A stretch of 64,000 bases of DNA. Source: Linanthus parryae. Its lineage: Eukaryota > Streptophyta > Magnoliopsida > Ericales > Polemoniaceae. The first letter of the stretch is position 1, and each line of letters opens with the position of its first letter. The notes under the pieces were generated by a model. That model saw nothing but the letters and a program-made list of their open reading frames with translations. It did no database searches and was not told where the DNA came from. Below, one piece after another: positions 45,344 through 56,705 of the stretch. The DNA is taken from positions 56,071,718 through 56,135,717 of the forward strand of contig JALGPY010000004.1 in assembly GCA_023055425.1 (NCBI GenBank), read 5' to 3'. A program made the position numbers and the translations under genes.

Positions 45344-46771
45344 TGTAGGGTTTTGATTCATGGATCGCGCAACAGAAGCATAATCAAACAAATAGCCATG
45401 CAAAACCCTCCAAGGATCACAAGTCTAGATGCATAACGATAGTAAAGGTAAGAAATCATAAACACACCTTTGGGTTCTCCTTGATGACTTCAAACGCGAA
45501 TAGTGTCACGTTCTCTATAGTTGATCCACGCCTAGAGTTGATCCTAGATCTCCCAAACTCCTTGGTGCTAGCCCGGAATAAGAGGAGGGTGAAGGAATCA
45601 CGCAAAACGAGACAAAAAGAGGGGCTCGGCCCTCTTTTGGCCGACGGGGTGAGGGGGCGGCGGCAAGGGACGGGTTCGGCCCTTGTTGCTTGCTCTCTCT
45701 CTCCTTTGTTCTCTCCCACTCTTGTTATGTTCACTAATGAGCATAAGTTATGAGGAAGGAAGGAAGGAGGGTCCTTTATATAGTCCAACAACTCCTTGTT
45801 AACTACCTAAAGGACTTATTCTAGTCCTACTAGAATTCAATTTAGTCCCTTCCTTGCAAATTAGTCCCTACTAAGTTTGCAAGGTTTTTGCAAAGTGATC
45901 CTTCTAATTAATTAATCCAATTAATTAATTCCAAATCTAGTACAACTCTATATAGCGTGTGACCCCATAGGTTATATCTAGTTGGTAGCAACTATTTGCT
46001 AATATGGAGCGGTTTCTAGCAAAACATCCATTCTAGCCAACTAATAGAATAGTCATCTTGACAACCTTGTACAAGTAATTGTCTCATCCCTTTGCCTCCA
46101 TATCCGGATTGGACACGAGACATACAAGTCACACTCGTATATCCAATCCCTAGTTTCTCGATCCATGGAATAGCCTTATTCGTGCAAATAACATCAATAT
46201 CCTATATTGATTTATTTGAGTCTGGCCAGACATTCTATAAGCACTATCCTTCGAGTGGCCTAGGATATTTGCTCCCGTTATGTGGGAGGGGCAAATCCTC
46301 TCTACGTCCAGTACGATCTCTAAGCTTGCTTCTCATTGTATCCAGTACACGCCTTTATAACTACCCAGTTACGGTGTAGCGTTTAACGCTACCAAGATCA
46401 CAATGATCCACAACTAGAATATCTAGTGACTTCAAGTCTAAGGATGACAATACCATTGCACCCGAGAAGCACTTGTGACTCAACATAACATGTATGTAGC
46501 CTTCTCGGTGATGGGTCAATCCAGTGCAACATTCCGTAATGCACACCTATGTGTTGGATCGTGATATCTCCATATCAATCCAACCCCATACTAGTCTATA
46601 GATGATTGTCCCATTAATCATTATACTTGACTAGGGATATTTAAGATAAACAACACAATTGTAAATCTAAGGACTTCATTATATTAAATATCCAATAAAT
46701 AATAAATGAATTTTCTAGCCAAATACAAATTCATACTAAACTAGATTGCCTCTAGGGCATCTATTCCAACA
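45344..46771 (-). repeat. LTR 1 of the array
   Basis: 1428 bp. Differs from LTRs 2 and 3 at several sites (for example GCAACAGAAGC versus GCAACGGAAGC, CACCTTTGGG versus CACCTGTGGG, GGTTATATC versus GGTTCTATC). It is therefore older or independently evolved relative to them. ORFs inside the LTR (for example 45456-45791, 46092-46379) recur in every copy and are not genes. Confidence 0.93.
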
Positions 46772-46785
46772 GTCTCCCACTTGCA

Positions 46786-46962
46786 CTAGAGCCAATCTGG
46801 CGCATCTCGTATGCCCATACTCCTAGTGTGCCCTTCATGCTTCCACTGCGTGAGAGGCTTTGTAAGCGGGTCTGACAGATTATCATCTGTAGGAATCTTG
46901 CATATCCGAACGTCTCCTCTATCGATAATATCTCGAATCAGATGAAACTTCCTGAGCACGTG
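46786..46962 (-). pseudogene. RNase H C-terminal tail, unit 1
   Basis: Encodes the closing segment FHLIRDIIDRGDVRI, LSDPLTKPL and a DAPDWL end with its stop, 14 bases before the purine tract and LTR. It is cut from the rest of RNase H by the solo LTR 46963-48294. Confidence 0.85.
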
Positions 46963-48294
46963 TGTGACGACCCGGTCACAATTTTAATACGATAATATCG
47001 ATTATTCGATAAAATCACCGTTTACTGTCAACCCGTCTGACACTTTCAGACGTTCCAAAACTCACCCAGCAGGACACACAGTCCTTTAAAACGACATTTT
47101 TAATAATATATCTGAAAATCTGGTACGTGACTGCATTTACTAAAAAATTACACCTGCTCGACATTTTTTTTTTTAATATACCGCGATTCGACTAAAAAGT
47201 TACAACTTTCACTAAAATAGCTAACAACATTTTTAGCTAACGAATCGGCTTTTTATCAACAAATGTCGCGTTTAGTAAACACTACCACGCAACACACCCG
47301 TTTCTTAATTAACCAAACAATGTGACACTCTTATCTACCACCTCGCTTAAGCGGAAACACTCATCGCTTAAAGAGGATCCACAACCACCTCACTTAAGCG
47401 GAAACACTCGTCGCTTAATGAGGATCCACAATAAAAATGTGATTGCAATTAGTTTGATTACACTGTGTTAAATCTAAACACGGTGATACAAGAATCAAAA
47501 CACCAATATAAACATATATAAACTACAATTGCAGACATTTAGGAGGTAAATTTCCCTTACCTCTGAAACAGAGTCGAAAATCGAAATCAAAGTCGCATGA
47601 GAGGCTCTGACTTCTTGTTGTCCAAACTCACCAAATAACTCAACTATTCATCAATAATAAATCATCTCACAGCTCTCTGTCTATACTAAAAACTGTAAGC
47701 AAACTTCTCAAAATAATATGTGTACAAGAAGAAACCATTTCTCGGGTTGTTTATTTTCTGTCGAATAGGCGAACAACCTAAGTTCCAAAATCCCTTCACC
47801 ACTCTTAGCTACAATATTTTTCCACGACATACTTTTCGAATCGCCATCTAAATTTTTCCCAAAATTCTATTAAACTCGCCTGTTTCTTCTAACTCCCCCC
47901 CCCCCCCTTCTGAGTTTGTGACTCACTTCATAGATATAGCTTGCTGGCACAACACATAAAAGAAGTGGCAATGGATGAGGGGACACGTGGCTACAATAAA
48001 AAAAATGCCAATTAACATTACAAAAGGAAGTCTTTTTATTTTTTGATGGAACAAAAGGAAGTCTTAAATGTCTACATACACATGCACATCAGTAGTGCAT
48101 GTAATTTCATTTTATTCCAATCCACCCCACATTAGTTACATGTAAATACATTAAGGCCCCTCAAACATAAACCACCGAGTATATATTTGACAAACCAGAA
48201 ATTCATCAATAGTAAATAATCATAAGCTGCAAATATTTAAAAGTACTCTAAAATTCATGACTCAAAAAAAAAACTTAAGATCACGGGTCTTACA
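46963..48294 (-). mobile_element. Solo LTR, probably Ty3/Gypsy, inserted in RNase H (unit 1)
   Basis: 1332 bp. On the minus strand it starts TGTAAGACCCGTGATC and ends GACCGGGTCGTCACA, with TG...CA ends. It is flanked by the 5 bp duplication ACGTG (46958-46962 and 48295-48299). The partial unit 3 has the uninterrupted target GAGCACGTGCTTGG at 63779-63792. There is no internal coding and no primer site, so it is a solo LTR left by recombination. The TGTAAGACCCG start is common in plant Gypsy LTRs. A C-run (about 47887-47897) is two bases longer than in unit 2. Confidence 0.85.
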
Positions 48295-49151
48295 ACGTGC
48301 TTGGACTTCTGGTGCGATCTGGGTTCCTTTGATTGCGCGATCGCCCCAGTGTTGTCACAGAACAACTCCACTGGATCCGCAATGCTAGGGACCACACCAA
48401 GTTCAGAAACAAACTTTCTGACCCAAACAGCCTCCTTTGCTGCGCCATTTGCAGCAATGTACTCAGCCTCTGTTGTAGAATCAGCTACCGTCTCTTGCTT
48501 GGAACTCTTCCAGCTCACCGCTGCTCCATTCAGGCAAAACACATATCCCGACTGTGATCTAAAGTCATCTCTGTCGGTTTGGAAGCTTGCATCAGTGTAA
48601 CCCCTTACACGCAACTCTTCCTCACCGCCAAACATCAAGAAAGCATCTTTAGTTCTTCTCAAGTACTTTAGGATGTTCTTGACAGCAATCCAGTGACTCT
48701 CACCTGGATTGGATTGGTATCTGCTTGTCATACTCAAGGCATATGACACATCTGGTCTAGTACATAACATGGCGTACATGATGGATCCTATGACCGAGGC
48801 ATAGGGAATCCTACTCATGCGTTCCTTCTCAATCTCATTGGAAGGACAACCACTCTTCGAAAGAGTGATTCCATGTGACATGGGCAAGAATCCCTTCTTG
48901 GAATCTTGCATGTTGAACCGTTTCAACACCTTGTCAATATATGTACTTTGACTTAGGCCTAGCAACCTCTTAGATCTATCTCTATAGATCTTTATACCGA
49001 GTATGTAGGCTGCTTCCCCTAAGTCCTTCATTGAGAAACACTTTCCTAGCCAATCTTTCACAGATTGCAGCATGGGAATGTTGTTTCCAATGAGTAGTAT
49101 GTCATCCACATACAAGACCAGAAAAGCTACAGAGCTCCCACTAACCTTCTT
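48255..49151 (-). CDS. pol: RT C-terminal part and RNase H, unit 1 (interrupted)
   Basis: From the first ATG (49115) the frame runs 286 residues; homology starts upstream, right after the TAA at 49152-49154. It begins with the catalytic MYVDDILLIGN box, then SMKDLGEAAYILGIKI, IGSIMYAMLCTRPDVSYAL, and RNase H landmarks GYTDASFQTDRDD, SGYVFCLNGAAVSWKSSKQ, STTEAEYIA, FCDNTGAIA and HQKSKHV. The last residues (after KSKHV) are translated from the solo LTR, so the RNase H fold is truncated. Confidence 0.88.
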   Translation of the reverse strand, partial: KKVSGSSVAFLVLYVDDILLIGNNIPMLQSVKDWLGKCFSMKDLGEAAYILGIKIYRDRSKRLLGLSQSTYIDKVLKRFNMQDSKKGFLPMSHGITLSKSGCPSNEIEKERMSRIPYASVIGSIMYAMLCTRPDVSYALSMTSRYQSNPGESHWIAVKNILKYLRRTKDAFLMFGGEEELRVRGYTDASFQTDRDDFRSQSGYVFCLNGAAVSWKSSKQETVADSTTEAEYIAANGAAKEAVWVRKFVSELGVVPSIADPVELFCDNTGAIAQSKEPRSHQKSKHVVRPVILSFFFES

Positions 49152-50987
49152 TTAGACACAAGACTCATCTTCGTTTCTGATGAAGCCAAACTCTTTGACC
49201 ACTTCATCAAAACGTCGAATCCAACTCCTAGAAGCTTGCTTCAATCCATAAATGGATCGTTGCAGCTTACAGACTTTGTTGGCTTGCTTTGGATCCTCAA
49301 AACCCTCCGGCTGTATCATATACACGTCCTCGAGGAGATTCCCATAAAGGAATGCTGTTTTGACATCCATCTGCCAAATCTCATAGTCGTAGTATGCTGC
49401 AATTGCAAGTAGGATTCGGATGGATTTGGTCATAGCGACTGGTGAAAAGGTTTCATCATAGTCAATACCATGAATCTGTCTGAATCCTTTAGCCACCAAT
49501 CGGCCCTTATAGGTAATCACATTACCATCCATGTCGATCTTCTTCTTGAAGACCCACTTGCACCCTATGGGTCGCGCCCCATCAGGTGGTTCCACCAAAG
49601 TCCATACTTTGTTGGTATACATGGATTCCATCTCGGATCTCATGGCCTCAAGCCACTTCTGTGAGTCTGGGCCATTCATGGCCTCCTCATAGGTAGTAGG
49701 CTCATCATCTATGAGCATCGTGTCACCGGAATCAGTTACGAGAAGTCCGTACCTCTCGGGTTCCTGGCGCACTCTACTAGATCTACGAAGTTCTTGTGTT
49801 ACCTGAACAGGTGGCTCCACAACTGCTTGTGATTCCTGTTCATGTTCCATAATCGGTTCAGTGATTTGTGGTTCTTGAACTTCTTTAAGTTCTACATTCC
49901 TCCCACTTGCTTCTTTAGAGACAAACTCTCTTTCTAGAAACACGCCGGTCCGAGCAACAAACACTTTGTTCTCGGTTGGATTGTAGAAGTAGTATCCCTT
50001 AGTTTCCTTAGGGTACCCCACAAATTTACACTTATCCGATTTAGGCCCTAGCTTGTCTGATTGTAAACGTTTTACATAGACATCGCAGCCCCAAATCCTC
50101 ATGAACGACAGTGTGGGACGCCTCCCACTCCACATCTCATATGGTGTCTTCATGACTGATTTAGATGGAACACGGTTAATGGTGAAAGCTGCACTTAATA
50201 GAGCGTAGCCCCAAAATGATAATGGAAGATCGGTTTGACACATCATAGACCGAACCATATCCAATAGGGTTCGATTCCTCCTCTCGGACACGCCATTCCA
50301 TTGTGGCGTTCCGGGTGGAGTGAGTTGGGACACGATCCCACACTCTCTAAGATAGTCGTCAAACTCTTGGCTCAAGTATTCTCCTCCACGATCCGATCGT
50401 AGAGCCTTAATACTTTTGCCAAGTTGCTTCTCTACTTCACTCTTGAATTCCTTGAACACTTCAAAGGATTCGGATTTTGCCCTCATAAGGTACACAAATC
50501 CATATCTACTGTAATCATCAGTAAATGTAATGAAGTAGACATAACCACCCCTGGCTGGCGTGGCAAATGGCCCACACACATCGGTATGTATGAGCGCCAA
50601 TTGCTTACTAGTCCTCTTACCTTTCTTATTGAAAGGGGACTTTGTCATTTTTCCCAATAAACAAGCCTCACATGTCTCATATGATTCAAAATCAAATGAG
50701 TCTAATAATCCATCCTTATGGAGTCTAGATACACGTTTCTCATTTATGTGGCCTAAACGACAATGCCATAAATAAGCAGGATTTAAATCATTTATTTTAA
50801 TCCGCTTGGTATTAATGTTGTAGACAGGATTGCTTAGATCAAGGACATAAAGTCCATTAAATAATTGCGCACTAAAATAGTGAATATTATTTAAATAAAA
50901 GGAACAACAATTGTTCTTTATTGAAATAATAAAACATTCCTTGTCCAAACAAGAAATAGAAATAATGTTTCTGCTCATAGCAGGCAC
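49152..50987 (-). CDS. pol: Integrase and N-terminal RT, unit 1
   Basis: 611 residues in one frame. Integrase zinc site LWHCRLGHINEKR...CEACLLGK (about residues 73-110). Catalytic core acids in IHTDVCGP, FTDDYSRYG and RSDRGGEYLS, then GTPQWNGVSERRNRTLL, and the TPYEMWSGRRP and RIWGCDVYV landmarks. RT part: GCKWVFKKKID, ETFSPVAMTKSIRI, WQMDVKTAFLYG, IYGLKQASRSW. A TAA at 49152-49154 stops it in the segment before the YVDD box. The frame continues beyond. Upstream it is separated from the protease frame only by the TGA at 51018-51020; both are in the same frame. Confidence 0.9.
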   Translation of the reverse strand: MPAMSRNIISISCLDKECFIISIKNNCCSFYLNNIHYFSAQLFNGLYVLDLSNPVYNINTKRIKINDLNPAYLWHCRLGHINEKRVSRLHKDGLLDSFDFESYETCEACLLGKMTKSPFNKKGKRTSKQLALIHTDVCGPFATPARGGYVYFITFTDDYSRYGFVYLMRAKSESFEVFKEFKSEVEKQLGKSIKALRSDRGGEYLSQEFDDYLRECGIVSQLTPPGTPQWNGVSERRNRTLLDMVRSMMCQTDLPLSFWGYALLSAAFTINRVPSKSVMKTPYEMWSGRRPTLSFMRIWGCDVYVKRLQSDKLGPKSDKCKFVGYPKETKGYYFYNPTENKVFVARTGVFLEREFVSKEASGRNVELKEVQEPQITEPIMEHEQESQAVVEPPVQVTQELRRSSRVRQEPERYGLLVTDSGDTMLIDDEPTTYEEAMNGPDSQKWLEAMRSEMESMYTNKVWTLVEPPDGARPIGCKWVFKKKIDMDGNVITYKGRLVAKGFRQIHGIDYDETFSPVAMTKSIRILLAIAAYYDYEIWQMDVKTAFLYGNLLEDVYMIQPEGFEDPKQANKVCKLQRSIYGLKQASRSWIRRFDEVVKEFGFIRNEDESCV

Positions 50988-51017
50988 AAAATAGCAATTA
51001 TTTAATTCTAAAACTAA

Positions 51018-51446
51018 TCATGAATGCAGAGATAGCTCGCACACGCCTATGGCCAACGCAGCAACCTTTGCTCCATTCCTAACGCGCATATCTACCTCCC
51101 CTTTAGCCAATCTTTTACTTCTCTTTAGATCCTGCATATTTCGACAAATATGAGATCCACATCCAGTATCTAATACCCATGATGTAGAGACAGTTAAATT
51201 GACATCTACAACAAAAATACCTGGTGGTGGTGGAATCACTATTCCAAGCCTCTTGTCCTCCAGATATTTTGGGCAGATCCTCCTCCAGTGTCCAGGCTGA
51301 CTGCAGTAGTGACATTCACCCTTAGTCACGACCTTGGCAATGCCACCAACAGGCTTAAGGGCTTGTTCCTTGGACTTGGCAACTGACTTGCTTTTGCCCT
51401 TGGAGGAAGAGGCAAACTTTTTGCCCTTTCCTTTATGCACCATCAT
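51018..51446 (-). CDS. pol: Gag zinc knuckle and protease, unit 1
   Basis: 142 residues. A Lys/Ser-rich start is followed by a CCHC knuckle C-HY-C-SQPG-H-WRRI-C and the protease active site SWVLDTGCGSHIC. It ends at a TGA (51018-51020) that splits it from integrase in the same frame. Its start overlaps the end of the gag frame by four bases after a frameshift near 51463, so the ATG at 51446 is probably not a real start. Confidence 0.87.
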   Translation of the reverse strand: MMVHKGKGKKFASSSKGKSKSVAKSKEQALKPVGGIAKVVTKGECHYCSQPGHWRRICPKYLEDKRLGIVIPPPPGIFVVDVNLTVSTSWVLDTGCGSHICRNMQDLKRSKRLAKGEVDMRVRNGAKVAALAIGVCELSLHS

Positions 51447-52072
51447 AGTGGCCTTGCCCTTACCTTGTTGATGCTCTGTTCAGCCGTCCTCAACATGTTG
51501 AGCAAATCTGGCAGTGGTTTAACGATCTCGTTCATGTTATAGTTCATAATGAACTGTCCATAACTTTCAGGCAACGATTGCAACACGAGATCGGTTGCCA
51601 ACTCTTGGCCGACCGGGAACCCAAGCCGGGCGAGATTCTCCAAGTACCCGATCATTCGGAGTACATGGGGTCCCACCGGGTTCCCTTCTGACAGATGACA
51701 TTTGAACAGTGCCTTTGAGACCTCATACCTCTCTACCCTCGTCTGCTCTTGGAAGAGCTGCTTTAGATGTTCGATCATATCGACAGCATTCATGTTCTCA
51801 TGTTGCTTCTGAAGCTGAGAGGTCATGGTGCAAAGCATTAGGCAGGCCGCATCATTAGCGTCATCAACACGCTTTTGATACTCCTTTAAGGCAGCAGGTG
51901 TCTGATTCTCTGGACCTTCTGGAACATGCTCCTCTATTGCGTACAGTTTCTTCTCTTGCTTGAGAACAATTCTCAAGTTTCTGTACCAATCAAGAAAGTT
52001 GGTTCCAGAGAGCTTGTCCTTCTCAAGGACAGATCGTAGGGAATGTTGTGAACTCGATGAGTTGTTTGCCAT
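51443..52072 (-). CDS. gag: Gag, unit 1
   Basis: 209 residues from ATG 52072. Particle protein of the retrotransposon. The sequence has the Copia Gag pattern LSGTNFLDWYRNLRIVLKQE, a middle EHLKQLFQEQTRVERYEV segment, and LATDLVLQSLPESYGQFIMN. The natural fusion to the knuckle region is lost by a one-base frameshift near 51463. The leader upstream to the primer site is 1.67 kb. Confidence 0.88.
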   Translation of the reverse strand: MANNSSSSQHSLRSVLEKDKLSGTNFLDWYRNLRIVLKQEKKLYAIEEHVPEGPENQTPAALKEYQKRVDDANDAACLMLCTMTSQLQKQHENMNAVDMIEHLKQLFQEQTRVERYEVSKALFKCHLSEGNPVGPHVLRMIGYLENLARLGFPVGQELATDLVLQSLPESYGQFIMNYNMNEIVKPLPDLLNMLRTAEQSINKVRARPL

Positions 52073-53743
52073 TTGGAATTCTACAAAAGGAAAATACGCA
52101 AGTTTTAGTATTTGTGAATTTTTGACTATATTTAATAATGGCTAGTTTATTAAATATAGCTCCCACTATTTTTCTACGGATTAATAACCCTCAAGATATT
52201 AATGCGGAAAATATCCTTATATTTTCTAGTGGGCCAAGATCCATCTTTTCATCTCCTTATGAGCTTGCTTTGGCAAGTCACCCATAATTTGACTACTTTT
52301 AGGTAAGAACAATTCCAATTGCATCCCATATGCAACTCTTGGTTCAATCGGGCAAATAACTCCTTATTTATCCATTCACATGGATAATCCCAATTGATTG
52401 CCTCTAGGTTTCTTAATCAAATTAATAGCCTAGTTGTGTTCAACCTCTTATCTAAACAATTGCACATTGTTACGTGCCATCGCATTCCATCATTATGAAC
52501 CAAGTCGCCATGCTTTGGCACGCACGAACTTGATAAATAATGATGATAATGAGTGTTTAAATAACGAGAAGGCAGGAACACAATATTTAAAATTTGAGGG
52601 ATTTTAAATTCAATTTTAATTGTTTTCGTTGATCAATATCAACTAATCTATCTATTTGAGTTTGGGCACAACTCCAAATAATAGATCCGGGTTGTCTAAT
52701 TATCTTATTATCCTAATTGCATGCATCATCCATACACCAACCACACAAATAATAAGACAATAAATAAACAACCACAAAACAGAAATTAAACGTGATGTGG
52801 ATATGGCCTTTTCTAGACTAAGATAATTCAAAGCCAATGGATTTATCTATGAACCCTAAGCAAAAACATCTCCATGCGTCTTGATCTCTAGGTCCATCCT
52901 TCATAGTCATGTGGAATGCTCCATGCTCCATGCTCCATCTTTTGTGGCTTCTTTGGCTTTGGACTTCTTTTCTTCAATCTTGGCTATCAATCTACTTTAT
53001 CTAGCACTAGCTAATATCTATACTAAATAAAATAAATCTCACAAGTTGAGAAAAAAAAATGGCACGCAGGCCATAAAACCCTAATTAATTATTACAATTA
53101 ATTGATCAGCTCGCATGCCGTAAAACCAAACCACAAAATTAAACATCCACATCAAACCACATCCTAAGGCCATATCCAATCACCATGCGATTTGCACATA
53201 AACAGTTAAAATCCAATTTTAACGCGCTTGGTCAATTTTAATTGATTTTAGGATTTCTAGGGTTAAAACGGTCCATGGGCCCAACAATCCAATTGCCCGG
53301 GCCCATCAAAGTGAACCACAAGGCCCTAGGGCCGGCCCGGCCCAAAACCCGCAAGTTAGGCCCGCGGGTTAGGGCCGCCCGGCCCCTTAGGGAGGCCAAT
53401 CTTGGGCGGCAAGCAAGGGGGGCGGTCCCCTAGGGGGCCGAACCTCCTCTTGGGAGTTGTTTCCAAAACAACTCCCTTTGCTTGGAGCCCAAGTTTGGTT
53501 GTTTCCTTGTTTTGGGAGAACTCCTTCTTCCCCAAGGATGCCCAAACCCTAGATCTAAGATCCTAAAATTTCTCAAACTCACCAATTCATGCATCCAATG
53601 CAAAATTGGGTCTTGTTATGATCTAATTATTGACAAATTGCATCCCATGCTTGATTTGTCTTGTTTTACGCGATAAACAATAAATTAAGGTTTAAAACAA
53701 CAAGAATGTAACACATAAACTACGTTAATGCTCTATGACCTGT
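52073..53743 (-). other. Long leader of element C, unit 1
   Basis: Untranslated region between primer site and gag. Mostly AT-rich, with a strongly GC-rich patch at about 53270-53460 (GGGCCGGCCCGGCCC and GGCCCGCGGG words). Short ORFs within it (53242-53433, 53482-53676) recur in unit 2 and have no domain. Confidence 0.7.
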
Positions 53744-53756
53744 GGCTCTGATACCA
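53744..53756 (-). promoter_or_regulatory. Primer-binding site, unit 1
   Basis: GGCTCTGATACCA on the plus strand, that is TGGTATCAGAGCC on the element strand, one base from the LTR. Confidence 0.93.
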
Positions 53757-53757
53757 C

Positions 53758-55184
53758 TGTAGGGTTTTGATTCATGGATCGCGCAACGGAAGCATAATCA
53801 AACAAATAGCCATGCAAAACCCTCCAAGGATCACAAGTCTAGATGCATAACGATAATAAAGGTAAGAAATCATAAACACACCTGTGGGTTCTCCTTGATG
53901 ACTTCAAACGCGAATAGTGTCACGTTCTCTATAGTTGATCCACGCCTAGAGTTGATCCTAGATCTCCCAAACTCCTTGGTGCTAGCCCGGAATAAGAGGA
54001 GGGTGAAGGAATCACGCAAAACGAGACAAAAAGAGGGGCTCGGCCCTCTTTTGGCCGACGGGGTGAGGGGGCGGCGGCAAGGGACGGGTTCGGCCCTTGT
54101 TGCTTGCTCTCTCTTTCCTTTGTTCTCTCCCACTCTTGTTATGTTCACTAATGAGCATAAGTTATGAGGAAGGAAGGAAGGAGGGTCCTTTATATAGTCC
54201 AACAACTCCTTGTTAACTACCTGAAGGACTTATTCTAGTCCTACTAGAATTCAATTTAGTCCCTTCCTTGCAAATTAGTCCCTACTAAGTTTGCAAGGGT
54301 TTGCAAAGTGATCCTTCTAATTAATTAATCCAATTAATTAATTCCAAATCTAGTACAACTCTATATAGCGTGTGACCCCATAGGTTCTATCTAGTTGGTA
54401 GCAACTATTTGCTAATATGGAGCGGTTTCTAGCAAAACATCCATTCTAGCCAACTAATAGAATAGTCATCTTGACAACCTTGTACAAGTAATTGTCTCAT
54501 CCCTTTGCCTCCATATCCGGATTGGACACGAGACATACAAGTCACACTCGTATATCCAATCCCTAGTTTCTCGATCCATGGAATAGCCTTATTCGTGCAA
54601 ATAACATCAATATCCTATATTGATTTATTTGAGTCTGGCCAGACATTCTATAAGCACTATCCTTCGAGTGGCCTAGGATATTTGCTCCCGTTATGTGGGA
54701 GGGGCAAATCCTCTCTACGTCCAGTACGATCTCTAAGCTTGCTTCTCATTGTATCCAGTACACGCCTTTATAACTACCCAGTTACGGTGTAGCGTTTAAC
54801 GCTACCAAGATCACAATGATCCACAACTAGAATATCTAGTGACTTCAAGTCTAAGGATGACAATACCATTGCACCCGAGAAGCACTTGTGACTCAACATA
54901 ACATGTATGTAGCCTTCTCGGTGATGGGTCAATCCAGTGCAACATTCCGTAATGCACACCTATGTGTTGGATCGTGATATCTCCATATCAATCCAACCCC
55001 ATACTAGTCTATAGATGATTGTCCCATTAATCATTATACTTGACTAGGGATATTTAAGATAAACAACACAATTGTAAATCTAAGGACTTCATTATATTAA
55101 ATATCCAATAAATAATAAATGAATTTTCTAGCCAAATACAAATTCATACTAAACTAGATTGCCTCTAGGGCATCTATTCCAACA
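53758..55184 (-). repeat. LTR 2 of the array (shared by units 1 and 2)
   Basis: 1427 bp. It serves as 5' LTR of unit 1 and 3' LTR of unit 2. By eye identical to LTR 3 and slightly different from LTR 1. Confidence 0.93.
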
Positions 55185-55375
55185 GTCTCCCACTTGCACT
55201 AGAGCCAATCTGGCGCATCTCGTATGCCCATACTCCTAGTGTGCCCTTCATGCTTCCACTGCGTGAGAGGCTTTGTAAGCGGGTCTGACAGATTATCATC
55301 TGTAGGAATCTTGCATATCCGAACGTCTCCTCTATCGATAATATCTCGAATCAGATGAAACTTCCTGAGCACGTG

Positions 55376-56705
55376 TGTGACGACCCGGTCACAATTTTAA
55401 TACGATAATATCGATTATTCGATAAAATCACCGTTTACTGTCAACCCGTCTGACACTTTCAGACGTTCCAAAACTCACCCAGCAGGACACACAGTCCTTT
55501 AAAACGACATTTTTAATAATATATCTGAAAATCTGGTACGTGACTGCATTTACTAAAAAATTACACCTGCTCGACATTTTTTTTTTTAATATACCGCGAT
55601 TCGACTAAAAAGTTACAACTTTCACTAAAATAGCTAACAACATTTTTAGCTAACGAATCGGCTTTTTATCAACAAATGTCGCGTTTAGTAAACACTACCA
55701 CGCAACACACCCGTTTCTTAATTAACCAAACAATGTGACACTCTTATCTACCACCTCGCTTAAGCGGAAACACTCATCGCTTAAAGAGGATCCACAACCA
55801 CCTCACTTAAGCGGAAACACTCGTCGCTTAATGAGGATCCACAATAAAAATGTGATTGCAATTAGTTTGATTACACTGTGTTAAATCTAAACACGGTGAT
55901 ACAAGAATCAAAACACCAATATAAACATATATAAACTACAATTGCAGACATTTAGGAGGTAAATTTCCCTTACCTCTGAAACAGAGTCGAAAATCGAAAT
56001 CAAAGTCGCATGAGAGGCTCTGACTTCTTGTTGTCCAAACTCACCAAATAACTCAACTATTCATCAATAATAAATCATCTCACAGCTCTCTGTCTATACT
56101 AAAAACTGTAAGCAAACTTCTCAAAATAATATGTGTACAAGAAGAAACCATTTCTCGGGTTGTTTATTTTCTGTCGAATAGGCGAACAACCTAAGTTCCA
56201 AAATCCCTTCACCACTCTTAGCTACAATATTTTTCCACGACATACTTTTCGAATCGCCATCTAAATTTTTCCCAAAATTCTATTAAACTCGCCTGTTTCT
56301 TCTAACTCCCCCCCCCCCTTCTGAGTTTGTGACTCACTTCATAGATATAGCTTGCTGGCACAACACATAAAAGAAGTGGCAATGGATGAGGGGACACGTG
56401 GCTACAATAAAAAAAATGCCAATTAACATTACAAAAGGAAGTCTTTTTATTTTTTGATGGAACAAAAGGAAGTCTTAAATGTCTACATACACATGCACAT
56501 CAGTAGTGCATGTAATTTCATTTTATTCCAATCCACCCCACATTAGTTACATGTAAATACATTAAGGCCCCTCAAACATAAACCACCGAGTATATATTTG
56601 ACAAACCAGAAATTCATCAATAGTAAATAATCATAAGCTGCAAATATTTAAAAGTACTCTAAAATTCATGACTCAAAAAAAAAACTTAAGATCACGGGTC
56701 TTACA
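55376..56705 (-). mobile_element. Solo LTR in RNase H, unit 2
   Basis: 1330 bp, same ends and same ACGTG duplication (55371-55375, 56706-56710) as 46963-48294. The shared site shows that the insertion predates duplication of the unit. Confidence 0.85.

Larger units (their letters stand above)
45344..55184 (-). mobile_element. Copia element C, unit 1 (Angela/RIRE1-like)
   Basis: A full minus-strand element: its 5' LTR is 53758-55184, primer site 53744-53756, gag at 51443-52072, pol down to 46786, purine tract GCAAGTGGGAGAC (46772-46784), 3' LTR 45344-46771. The large LTRs (1.43 kb), long GC-rich leader (52073-53743) and Gag type resemble Angela/RIRE1-like Copia elements; lineage is tentative. 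Coding is broken by a frameshift near 51463, a TGA at 51018, a TAA at 49152, and a solo LTR in RNase H. Confidence 0.9.

Noticed and set aside
45456..46546. ORFs repeated three times at 8.41 kb spacing (also 53870-54959 and 62281-63370)
   Set aside because: They lie inside the LTRs and recur only because the LTR recurs.
53242..53676. Small ORFs in the leader of element C (also 61653-62087)
   Set aside because: Untranslated leader sequence; no domain or start context, repeated with the unit.
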